A DNA stretch of 12,523 nt. It comes from CAZAYB01 sp964489215 (GTDB taxonomy: Bacteria; Planctomycetota; Phycisphaerae; Sedimentisphaerales; Anaerohalosphaeraceae). Shown one piece after another: positions 1 through 6,060 of this stretch. Where the stretch lies: contig CAZAYB010000076.1 in the NCBI GenBank assembly GCA_964489215.1, forward strand, positions 1-12,523, written 5' to 3'. The notes beneath the pieces are model-generated. The model ran no database searches and was not told the origin of the DNA. It saw nothing but the letters and a program-made list of their open reading frames with translations. The position numbers and the translations under genes were made by a program. Each line of letters starts with the position of its first letter. The stretch's first letter is position 1.

Positions 1-832
1 AGCTGATTGGTACAGTTGCAACAAGGTCATTGCCGTCTCTCATCAAAAATGGATGGGCCTTGATTCTCACATAACAGTAAAGATCCCCTCTCGGACCTCC
101 GTTCTTACCAGGTTCCCCTTCACCAGAAACCCTGATGCCCTGGCCCTCATGAACTCCTGAAGGTATCTTGACAGTTATCTTTCTTTTCTTCGGAACCAGT
201 CCGGTTCCCTTACATTTTTTACAGGGATTGGTTATTACCTTACCGGAACCTCTGCACGTCGGACAAGTTGATACCATCTGAAAAAAACCGCCTAAGCCCG
301 CTTTTTGCACCTGGCCTGTACCGTTACATGTCGAACACCTTGAAGGACCCTTGCCCTTGGCTGAACCTGAACCGGAGCATGTTTCACATACATCCTGCCG
401 TGTAAATTCTATTGTCTTCTCAGCTCCCTGGTTTACCTCCTCAAGGGTAAGCTCAACTGTGGTCTCAAGATCATAGCCGCGAGTCGGCGCATTTGGCCTG
501 GCTGTACGCCTTCTGCCCCTCGTGCCGAAAAAGTCACCAAAGATATCTCCAAAAATATCACCAATATCCTCAACGTTCATCCTGGAATAATCGTGCATTC
601 CAGTACCTCTTAAACCATCATGACCAAACTGATCATATCGGCTTCGCTTTTGAGAATCACTCAGAACCTCGTAAGCCTCTGTGCATTCCTTGAATTTCTT
701 CTCAGCTTCCGTATCGCCGGGGTTCTTGTCAGGGTGATATTTAATTGCAAGCCTGCGGTAGGCACGTTTGATCTCGTCTTCCGATGCCTTTTTACCTACT
801 CCCAGAACCTCGTAATAATCCCTTTTTGCCAT
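1..832 (-). CDS. dnaJ: Chaperone protein DnaJ (Hsp40, type I), 3' end outside the window
   Basis: Cytoplasmic co-chaperone that delivers unfolded protein to DnaK and stimulates its ATPase. The visible 277 codons start at an ATG (832-830) followed by MAKRDYYEVLGV, a classic J-domain opening. The HPD tripeptide that triggers DnaK is at residues 33-35. A short Gly/Phe stretch (GDIFGDIFGDFFG) follows. The zinc-binding domain starts at Cys152 and has all four CxxCxGxG repeats: CETCSGSG, CSTCNGTG, CPTCRGSG and CKKCKGTG, so this is a full type I DnaJ. The frame then runs into the first C-terminal substrate-binding domain (HPFLMRDGNDL) and is cut by the window edge, not by a stop. The purine-rich GAGAGCAGG upstream is a modest ribosome binding site. 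It lies 105 bp after the tail-less groEL on the same strand and is probably the distal part of the chaperonin operon. A hairpin at 859-905 sits just in front of it. Confidence 0.96.
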   Translation of the reverse strand, partial: MAKRDYYEVLGVGKKASEDEIKRAYRRLAIKYHPDKNPGDTEAEKKFKECTEAYEVLSDSQKRSRYDQFGHDGLRGTGMHDYSRMNVEDIGDIFGDIFGDFFGTRGRRRTARPNAPTRGYDLETTVELTLEEVNQGAEKTIEFTRQDVCETCSGSGSAKGKGPSRCSTCNGTGQVQKAGLGGFFQMVSTCPTCRGSGKVITNPCKKCKGTGLVPKKRKITVKIPSGVHEGQGIRVSGEGEPGKNGGPRGDLYCYVRIKAHPFLMRDGNDLVATVPIS

Positions 833-858
833 GGTAACCTGCTCTCTTTCGAGATTTA

Positions 859-905
859 GCAATTGACGAATGGCTGAGTTAATTAGACCCAGCCATTCGA
901 ATTGC
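859..905 (-). other. Strong hairpin between groEL (tail-less copy) and dnaJ
   Basis: Inverted repeat: GCAATT (859-864), 2-nt bulge GA, CGAATGGCTG (867-876), 13-nt loop, then CAGCCATTCG (890-899) and AATTGC (900-905). The arms pair perfectly over 16 bp apart from the bulge. On the minus strand the stem ends 26 nt before the dnaJ ATG and is followed by TAAATCTCG, not a U-run, so it is not a classical Rho-independent terminator for the operon. It may be an mRNA-processing or stabilising element, an attenuator, or a structure that limits dnaJ expression relative to groEL. That role is inferred from position only. Confidence 0.7.
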
Positions 906-937
906 TTTCATTTATCTGTAATCAAACGCCTTACTGA

Positions 938-2551
938 TTATATAACAGCGTCTGTGATCGCTTCTTCTGGATCATCGTCCTTAAGATCCGTGATCAATAC
1001 ATTTGTAGTCAGCATAAGTCCCGCCACTGAAGAGGCGTTTTGCAATGCACACCTTGAAACTTTAGCAGGATCAATGATCCCGGCTTTATTCATATCAACA
1101 AACTTTTCGCTTGCTGCATCATAACCTTCACTGCCGCTTTTCTCCAGAAGCTCAGCTACGATTACTTCTCCATCGCCGCCGCCGTTGTTAACTATCTGGC
1201 AGGTTGGAGACTTAAGAGCGTTTATAAGAATATCAAAGCCGATCTTCTCATCGCCTTTAACTTTACTTCTGCCGCCCTGTACCTTTTCAATAGCTCTTAA
1301 ATAAATAATGCCGCCGCCGGGTATTACACCTTCTTCAACAGCTGCCTTTGTCGCAGCAAGTGCGTCATCGAGAAGATCCTTGCGTTCCTTCATCTCTGCT
1401 TCCGTAGCGGCACCTGCTTTCAATATCGCTACACCGCCGGTAAGCTTTGCAAGTCTTTCCTGGAGCTTTTCCTTGTCATAATTGCTCGTGGTAGCCTCAA
1501 TCAAATTGCGGATCTGATCACAACGGGCATTGATGTCCTTCTTCTTACCTGCTCCTTCTATTATCGTTGTCTCTTCCTTGCCGATAACAATCTTCTTTGC
1601 CTTGCCAAGCTGGGAAATCTCCAGTGTTTCCAGTTTAATACCAAGGTCTTCTGTTATAACCTGTCCGCCGGTCAGAATTGCCATATCCTCAAGCATAGCC
1701 TTCCTGCGGTCGCCGAAGCCCGGTGCCTTAACAGCACAAACCTTCAGTACACCCTGAAGCTTGTTAATAACCAAAGCTGCAAGAGCTTCACCTTCTACCT
1801 CTTCTGAAATAATAATAAGCGGTGAACCAACCTGGGCAACCTTCTCAAGTAACGGAATAAGCTCCCTGATATTGGAAATCTTCTTTTCATGAAGCAATAT
1901 TAATGCGTCTTCGAAAACAGCTTCCATATTGTTCGTGTCGGTTATGAAATAAGGTGACTGAAAACCCTTGTCAAACTGCATACCCTCAACAACCGACAGC
2001 TCTGTTTCCATTCCCTTGCCTTCTTCAACCTCGATAACTCCCTCTTTGCCTACAGCATCCATAGCTTCTGCAAGCTTGGCGCCGACTTCCGGGTTGTTGT
2101 TGGCACTTATAGTAGCAATACGTTCAATATCCTTGCCTTTAACCGGCTTGGCAACGGACGCTATATGATCAACAACTATCTGGGCAGCTTTGCCGATTCC
2201 TCTTTGTAAAGCCACAGGATTAGCTCCCGCTGCTACATGACGAAGACCCTGCTCATAAATCGCCTCAGCAAGAACCGTAGCTGTTGTCGTACCGTCACCT
2301 ACAACATCGCTGGTCTTGTTGGCAACTTCATTGACCATCTTGGCGCCCATATTCTTGAACGGTTCGGGCAATTCTATTTCCTTGCTGACCGAAACACCGT
2401 CTTTAGTGACTTTAGGAGAACCGAAACTTTTTTGCAAAAGAACATTTCTCCCTGTCGGGCCCATTGTAACTTTTACCGCAGAGGACAACTGACCCAAACC
2501 TTCTTTAAGATGGGTCCTGGCCACTGCGTCATACATCATTTGCTTAGCCAT
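938..2551 (-). CDS. groEL: 60-kDa chaperonin GroEL, copy without the Gly-Met tail
   Basis: ATP-driven chaperonin subunit (537 residues) expected to form seven-membered rings that fold proteins under a GroES lid. Visible hallmarks are the nucleotide site TKDGVSV (residues 49-55) and GDGTTT (85-90; Asp86 corresponds to the E. coli hydrolysis residue Asp87), the apical stretch GFQSPYFITD (197-206), VEGEALAALVIN, PGFGDRRKAM, and DDALAATKAAVEEG with the third catalytic acidic residue. Residues matching the E. coli substrate/GroES-binding surface remain hydrophobic or aromatic (Tyr201, Phe202, and Leu/Val/Ile in the apical helices). The C-terminus ends in an acidic stretch, DLKDDDPEEAITDAVI, instead of Gly-Gly-Met repeats. 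It starts at ATG 2551 with an AGGCAGG-type ribosome site 10 nt upstream, 44 bp after groES. It looks functional but is clearly a paralogue of the copy at 2945-4672, possibly specialised. Confidence 0.97.
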   Translation of the reverse strand: MAKQMMYDAVARTHLKEGLGQLSSAVKVTMGPTGRNVLLQKSFGSPKVTKDGVSVSKEIELPEPFKNMGAKMVNEVANKTSDVVGDGTTTATVLAEAIYEQGLRHVAAGANPVALQRGIGKAAQIVVDHIASVAKPVKGKDIERIATISANNNPEVGAKLAEAMDAVGKEGVIEVEEGKGMETELSVVEGMQFDKGFQSPYFITDTNNMEAVFEDALILLHEKKISNIRELIPLLEKVAQVGSPLIIISEEVEGEALAALVINKLQGVLKVCAVKAPGFGDRRKAMLEDMAILTGGQVITEDLGIKLETLEISQLGKAKKIVIGKEETTIIEGAGKKKDINARCDQIRNLIEATTSNYDKEKLQERLAKLTGGVAILKAGAATEAEMKERKDLLDDALAATKAAVEEGVIPGGGIIYLRAIEKVQGGRSKVKGDEKIGFDILINALKSPTCQIVNNGGGDGEVIVAELLEKSGSEGYDAASEKFVDMNKAGIIDPAKVSRCALQNASSVAGLMLTTNVLITDLKDDDPEEAITDAVI

Positions 2552-2595
2552 ATTATATATGCCTGCCTTTCTTTAACTTAAGGACTGCACTTAAA

Positions 2596-2883
2596 CTATT
2601 CTACAATACCGAGAATTTCACTCTCACGCATTATTTTGTACTCGACTCCTTCTACTTCAACATCAGAGCCGCCGTATTTGCCAAAAAGCACCACATCGTT
2701 CTTCTTTACAGATGGTTTAGCTGTTGAACCGTCATCAAGGACCTTACCAGGGCCTACTGCGATTACCTTGCCCATCAGCGGTTTTTCTTTTGCTGTTTCC
2801 GGTAACACAATACCGCCTGCAGTTTTTTCCTCTGCTTCATGAGGTTTTACCACAACTCTGTCTTCCAATGGTTTAAGCTTCAT
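2596..2883 (-). CDS. groES: 10-kDa co-chaperonin GroES
   Basis: Lid of the chaperonin chamber, normally a heptameric ring that caps GroEL. The 95-residue length is typical. It opens MKLKPLEDRVVVKP; the mobile loop spans about residues 18-35 and contains the GroEL-binding tripeptide Ile25-Val26-Leu27 inside TAGGIVLPETAKEKP. The VIAVGPG and VVLFGKYGG segments of the beta-barrel and the end SEILGIVE are also typical. The ATG at 2883 is preceded by AGGAG at good spacing. It is the only groES in the window and lies between the two groEL genes, 61 bp after one and 44 bp before the other, so it may serve both rings. The 61-bp upstream gap contains TATAAT on the minus strand (2920-2915), but without a convincing -35 box, so an extra internal promoter is only a possibility. 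Confidence 0.98.
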   Translation of the reverse strand: MKLKPLEDRVVVKPHEAEEKTAGGIVLPETAKEKPLMGKVIAVGPGKVLDDGSTAKPSVKKNDVVLFGKYGGSDVEVEGVEYKIMRESEILGIVE

Positions 2884-2944
2884 TTATCTTACTCCTGAAT
2901 ATTTATCTGTTATCATTATACTTTAATTTATTTACATGATGGAA

Positions 2945-4672
2945 TTACATCATGGGCATTCCGCCGCCCATGCCGCCCATGCCGCCCATACCTGGCATGC
3001 CGCCGCCCATTCCACCCATACCGCCCATGCCGCCCATGCCGCCGCCGGGCATCCCGCCGCCGCCGGGCATCGCTGGCTGGTCATCCTTATCCTTGGGCTT
3101 TTCTGTTACTATGCAATCGGTCGTCAGTAAAAGACCTGCTACAGATGCTGCATTCTGAAGTGCATTTCGGGTAACTTTAACAGGATCTATCACACCTGCC
3201 TTGATTAAATCTTCGTATGTGTCGGTATCTGCATTGTATCCGAAACCGTCTTTACCCTGAGCTACCTTATTGACTACTATATTGCCAACCATACCTGCGT
3301 TATCTGCAATATGATAACAAGGCATTTTCAACGCATCAGCTACAATTTCAGCACCGGTCTTTTCGTCACCGCTGAGCTTAAGACCATTTACTTTCGCTAT
3401 ACATCTGACAAGAGAAACTCCGCCGCCCGGAACAATACCTTCTTCTATCGCTGCCCTTGTGGCATGAAGAGCATCTTCGATTCTTGCCTTCTTTTCTTTC
3501 ATTTCAGCTTCACTGGCTGCACCAACATTGATCTGGGCAACTCCGCCGGTCAGCTTGGCAAGACGCTCCTGAAGTTTCTCACGGTCATAATCGCTTGTCG
3601 TCGTCTCGATCTCGCCTTTGATCTGATTGATTCTGCCCTGTATATCAGAATCATTGCCCGCACCTTCAACAATGATGGTATTGTCATTATCTATTGTAAT
3701 CTTCTTGGCCTGACCAAGCTGATTGATGTTCACACTGTCAAGTTCAATACCAAGATCCTTGAAAATCGGCTCTGCACCGGTCAAAATTGCGATATCCTGC
3801 AGCATTGCCTTTCTGCGGTCGCCGTAACCAGGTGCCTTCACTGCCGCAACATTCAGTATTCCTCGAAGCTTGTTGACTACTAAAGTAGCAAGTGCCTCTC
3901 CTTCAACATCCTCTGCAATGATAAGCAGCGGACGTTTACTCTTTGAAACTGCCTCAAGCAATGGAACAAGTTTTTGAACATTGCTGATTTTATCTTCATG
4001 AACCAGAATAAAAGGCTTCTCGAGTTCAACTGTCATTTTTTCCTGGTCGGTAACAAAATGAGGTGACAAAAAGCCTCTGTCAAACTGCATTCCTTCAACA
4101 TAAGAAACATCAGTTTCCAAACCTTTCCCCTCTTCAACTGTTATAACGCCGTCTTTGCCGACTCTCATAAAAGCCTCTGCCATCTTTTTGCCGATCTCAA
4201 CGTCATTATTCGCGGAAATAGATGCTATATTGACGATATCGTCTTTTTTGGCTATATCAATGGGCTTGGCCATATCAGCAAGATTGTCAACTGCCGCACT
4301 GACCGCTTTCTTAATACCCCTGTAAAGGCTCATAGCGTCAGCACCTGCCGTCACGTTCCTGTAAGCTTCTCGGAACATAGCCTCAGTCAAAACCGTAGCT
4401 GTTGTTGTACCGTCACCTGCCACTTTAGAGGTCTTGCTCGCTGCCTCCTTAACAAGCTTAGCTCCCATATTCTCGTTTTTGTCAATAAGTTCTACTTCCT
4501 CTGCTACCGTAACCCCGTCTTTGGTTACCTTCGGGCCGCCCCAGCCTTTATCTATGATGGCATTTCTGCCGCGTGGGCCAAGTGTCGATTTAACCGCAGT
4601 GGCTAACTTCTCAACACCGGTCAACAGTGCCATCCGGGCGTCATTTTCGAATGCTAATTTTTTTACTGCCAT
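2945..4672 (-). CDS. groEL: 60-kDa chaperonin GroEL, copy with a long Gly-Met tail
   Basis: First gene of the leftward chaperone cluster (575 residues). Chaperonin hallmarks: LGPRGRNAIIDK (31-42), TKDGVTVAEE, GDGTT (86-90, catalytic Asp87), the apical FLSPHFVTD (201-209), VEGEALATLVVN, PGYGDRRKAM, EDALHATRAAIEEG and NAASVAGLLLTT. The tail from about residue 535 to 575 is 41 residues of Gly, Met and a few Pro in repeats such as MGGMGG and MPGGG, about three times the length of the E. coli tail; it should project into the folding chamber. His205 replaces the residue corresponding to E. coli Tyr203 in the substrate-binding face. The ATG at 4672 has AGGAGA about 10 nt upstream. The gene follows a 344-bp regulatory gap. 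Being promoter-proximal and having the canonical tail, it is probably the main housekeeping or heat-shock chaperonin; that is inference. Confidence 0.97.
   Translation of the reverse strand: MAVKKLAFENDARMALLTGVEKLATAVKSTLGPRGRNAIIDKGWGGPKVTKDGVTVAEEVELIDKNENMGAKLVKEAASKTSKVAGDGTTTATVLTEAMFREAYRNVTAGADAMSLYRGIKKAVSAAVDNLADMAKPIDIAKKDDIVNIASISANNDVEIGKKMAEAFMRVGKDGVITVEEGKGLETDVSYVEGMQFDRGFLSPHFVTDQEKMTVELEKPFILVHEDKISNVQKLVPLLEAVSKSKRPLLIIAEDVEGEALATLVVNKLRGILNVAAVKAPGYGDRRKAMLQDIAILTGAEPIFKDLGIELDSVNINQLGQAKKITIDNDNTIIVEGAGNDSDIQGRINQIKGEIETTTSDYDREKLQERLAKLTGGVAQINVGAASEAEMKEKKARIEDALHATRAAIEEGIVPGGGVSLVRCIAKVNGLKLSGDEKTGAEIVADALKMPCYHIADNAGMVGNIVVNKVAQGKDGFGYNADTDTYEDLIKAGVIDPVKVTRNALQNAASVAGLLLTTDCIVTEKPKDKDDQPAMPGGGGMPGGGMGGMGGMGGMGGGMPGMGGMGGMGGGMPMM
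2948..3070 (-). repeat. Gly-Met repeat tract encoding the GroEL tail
   Basis: On the plus strand this is a run of imperfect units built on CCGCCCATG/CCGCCCAT, encoding 41 residues of almost pure Gly-Gly-Met and Met-Pro-Gly in the minus-strand groEL. Such tracts vary in unit number by slippage, so tail length may differ between strains. Confidence 0.85.
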
Positions 4673-4876
4673 AGATCTTACTCTCCTGTTATCTTAAACA
4701 ATAATGACTATGCACTTTCCATACTGAGTCTTACAATACTGCAATATCAGTACCAGCAAAGGAAACTGTACCTGGGGCCAAAAGCTTTTTTTTAAATAAC
4801 TCTATGATTTGAAATGCTTTATATAATTTGAAAAAATGACAATTAACTGATCTTTGAGCTGAATATTTATATCTCC

Positions 4877-4925
4877 CTGCCAAATTATACCCTCTGATTT
4901 TAATCAGATAATGCCAAGTTGGCAG
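4877..4925 (-). promoter_or_regulatory. Candidate groEL promoter with overlapping palindromes
   Basis: The minus strand reads GGGTATAATTTGGCAG: a perfect TATAAT at 4889-4884. The -35 position is poor (TTATCT at 16-bp spacing), suggesting an activated promoter or an alternative sigma factor. Just upstream lies a 16-bp inverted repeat with 7-bp arms, TCTGATT-TT-AATCAGA (4893-4908), then TGCCAA-G-TTGGCA (4912-4924). The half-site recurs as CTGCCAA at 4877-4883, at the predicted transcription start. Sites flanking and overlapping a promoter in this way fit a repressor operator, but the regulator is unknown. Confidence 0.45.
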
Positions 4926-4951
4926 TGATTGCCCTTACCTGTTCATTTATA

Positions 4952-4980
4952 AAATGCTTTCAGCTGTCCAAAAAGCATTT
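4952..4980 (-). terminator. Possible weak terminator after tsaB
   Basis: AAATGCTTT (4952-4960) and AAAGCATTT (4972-4980) form a perfect 9-bp stem with an 11-nt loop. On the minus strand it lies about 37 nt past the tsaB stop and is followed by TATAAAT. The stem is AT-rich and the U-run is short, so it would be a weak terminator; it could instead be a protein-binding site, since the same 9-mer occurs again at 4812-4820. Confidence 0.35.
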
Positions 4981-5016
4981 ATTATATTAAGGACAATCTC
5001 AAAGAAGTGCCCCCCC

Positions 5017-5748
5017 TCAAAGCCTGTTTTTGATTTTCCCTTCTGACTTCAGTTCTTCCCATTTGGTAACAGCTGTTGGCCTTGTCAAATATAAAGGAAC
5101 CAGTTTTTCAGCACTGATATAGTTCTTTTTCATAATTTCCTGATAGGTAAGTTCGTACAAATCTGCCGCTTTTGGAGCCCAGCATTCTTCATCCAATACA
5201 ACCGTATAATCATTTTCAAAGCTTTCTTTATGGTAGGTCAGCCCCTCCCCAGCAACAAAAAGAGGGCTTTGGGCATATTGGGCCATAAAATCTTTCGCTT
5301 TTATCATGATACTTGCTGTTTCCCTTTCAAGCTCCCCATTAGCTGAGATATTATACACTGCAGCAAAAAAATAACCTCTTTTTGCGTCCAGAATAACCCC
5401 GAGTCTTGTCGGTTTTTGCTTGTTGATATTTACATAAGTGACTGCCTTGTTTGCAATTACATCGTGAGTGTTCACCCCGCAGATTTTCGTGTCATTTGCT
5501 AGCGCCATCATCTTAGCTGTAGTAACCGCTATACGAAGACCGGTAAAACTGCCCGGGCCCAAAGAAATACCTACCTCTGTAATATCAGAAGCGCTTTTGC
5601 CTATTTGCCTCAGCAATTGTTCAGTACTGGACAATAGTTCCGTGCTGTGTCGCATTTTTCCCGAAAAAACGATCTGCTCACTTACTCCAGCTCCTGTCCC
5701 AATTGCCGCTGATCCGCATCTGCCGGATGTCTCAAGGGCCAATATCAC
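5017..5748 (-). CDS. tsaB: tRNA N6-threonylcarbamoyladenosine biosynthesis protein TsaB
   Basis: TsaB is a non-catalytic ASKHA-fold partner of TsaD; with TsaE they transfer threonylcarbamoyl to A37 of ANN-decoding tRNAs in the cytoplasm. The 243-residue product opens MILALETSGRCGSAAIG, has the family motif SLGPGSFTGLRIAVTTAK (about residues 63-80), then GVILDAKRGYFFAAVY, and ends with the typical LVPLYLTRPTAV segment. The length fits the family. The start is GTG (5748-5746); no better in-frame start gives the normal N-terminus, and the upstream AAAAGAGAATAAAAAG is only a weak ribosome site. It is divergent from the secretin gene and 344 bp upstream of groEL on the same strand, so it is probably its own transcription unit. 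The family also includes the protease-like YeaZ name; no other function is suggested. Confidence 0.95.
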   Translation of the reverse strand: MILALETSGRCGSAAIGTGAGVSEQIVFSGKMRHSTELLSSTEQLLRQIGKSASDITEVGISLGPGSFTGLRIAVTTAKMMALANDTKICGVNTHDVIANKAVTYVNINKQKPTRLGVILDAKRGYFFAAVYNISANGELERETASIMIKAKDFMAQYAQSPLFVAGEGLTYHKESFENDYTVVLDEECWAPKAADLYELTYQEIMKKNYISAEKLVPLYLTRPTAVTKWEELKSEGKIKNRL

Positions 5749-5833
5749 CTTTTTATTCTCTTTTGTATTGTTTTTTTTTGTAATAGTAATATCCTTGCAT
5801 TAACTTCATGAACTATTTAAAACATTTTTTTAT

Positions 5834-5880
5834 TCAGATTGTCATTAGTATAAGCTTAAAATTAGTTATCTTCAATCTGA
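5834..5880 (-). promoter_or_regulatory. tsaB promoter bracketed by an inverted repeat
   Basis: On the minus strand TTGAAG (5875-5870), a 17-bp spacer and TATACT (5852-5847) form a good sigma-70-like promoter (4/6 and 5/6 matches) about 100 bp before the tsaB GTG. The arms TCAGATTG (5834-5841) and CAATCTGA (5873-5880) are perfect inverted 8-mers, with centres 39 bp apart. One overlaps the -35 box and the other the predicted start point. This could be an operator pair or a start-proximal structure. Confidence 0.55.
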
Positions 5881-5953
5881 CTTTTGGATGTTTAACAGGA
5901 TTTTTCGCTTGCAAAGGTTTGGAATAAAGGATAAACTGCCGAAAATCGCATGA

Positions 5954-5997
5954 ATTTTGCGCAAAATCTCTTTACAAAGCTTATGTTAACATAGATT
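5954..5997 (+). promoter_or_regulatory. Twin palindromes and possible promoter upstream of the secretin gene
   Basis: ATTTTGCGCAAAAT (5954-5967) is a perfect 14-bp palindrome. Four bases later TTTACA (5971-5976) resembles a -35 box. TATGTTAACATA (5982-5993), a perfect 12-bp palindrome, fills the spacer. A -10 candidate is TAGATT (5992-5997), at a short 15-bp spacing, so the promoter itself is weak by consensus. The arrangement suggests control by one or two dimeric DNA-binding proteins. Confidence 0.4.
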
Positions 5998-6060
5998 TAT
6001 CCGGTTTTAAGGATACTATGGCGGAATAATATTTATTATAAGGTTGAATTTTGGAGACGA

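Larger units (their letters stand above)
4673..5016. other. 344-bp regulatory gap between tsaB and the chaperone cluster
   Basis: No coding region is supported here. On the minus strand it holds a candidate groEL promoter with surrounding palindromes (4877-4925), a 9-bp-arm hairpin downstream of tsaB (4952-4980), another copy of AAATGCTTT (4812-4820), and the groEL ribosome site AGGAGA. If transcription starts near 4877 the groEL leader is about 200 nt long. I found no CIRCE element (TTAGCACTC-N9-GAGTGCTAA) on either strand, so classical HrcA control is not indicated. Confidence 0.6.
5749..6060. other. 312-bp divergent intergenic region (tsaB / secretin)
   Basis: No gene is supported. The left part carries a tsaB promoter on the minus strand within an inverted repeat (5834-5880). 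The right part carries two perfect palindromes and a possible secretin promoter (5954-5997), a second short hairpin ATAATA-TT-TATTAT just before the secretin ribosome site, and a minimal ATG-GCG-GAA-TAA frame (6018-6029). The region is strongly AT-rich with long T-runs near the tsaB start. Confidence 0.6.

Noticed and set aside
2915..2920. TATAAT on the minus strand between groEL and groES as an internal promoter
   Set aside because: No -35 hexamer fits at 16-18 bp spacing and the gap is AT-rich, so it is noted only under groES.
3311..3883. 190-codon plus-strand open frame
   Set aside because: It is antisense to the groEL coding region and shows no recognisable domain.
4919..4932. TTGGCAGTGATTGC, resembling a sigma-54 -24/-12 promoter
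   Set aside because: The GG-to-GC spacing is 8 instead of the required 10, and it points toward tsaB antisense with no gene to serve.
4673..5016. Expected CIRCE/HrcA operator upstream of groEL
   Set aside because: No TTAGCACTC or GAGTGCTAA element, even imperfect with the right spacing, was found on either strand.
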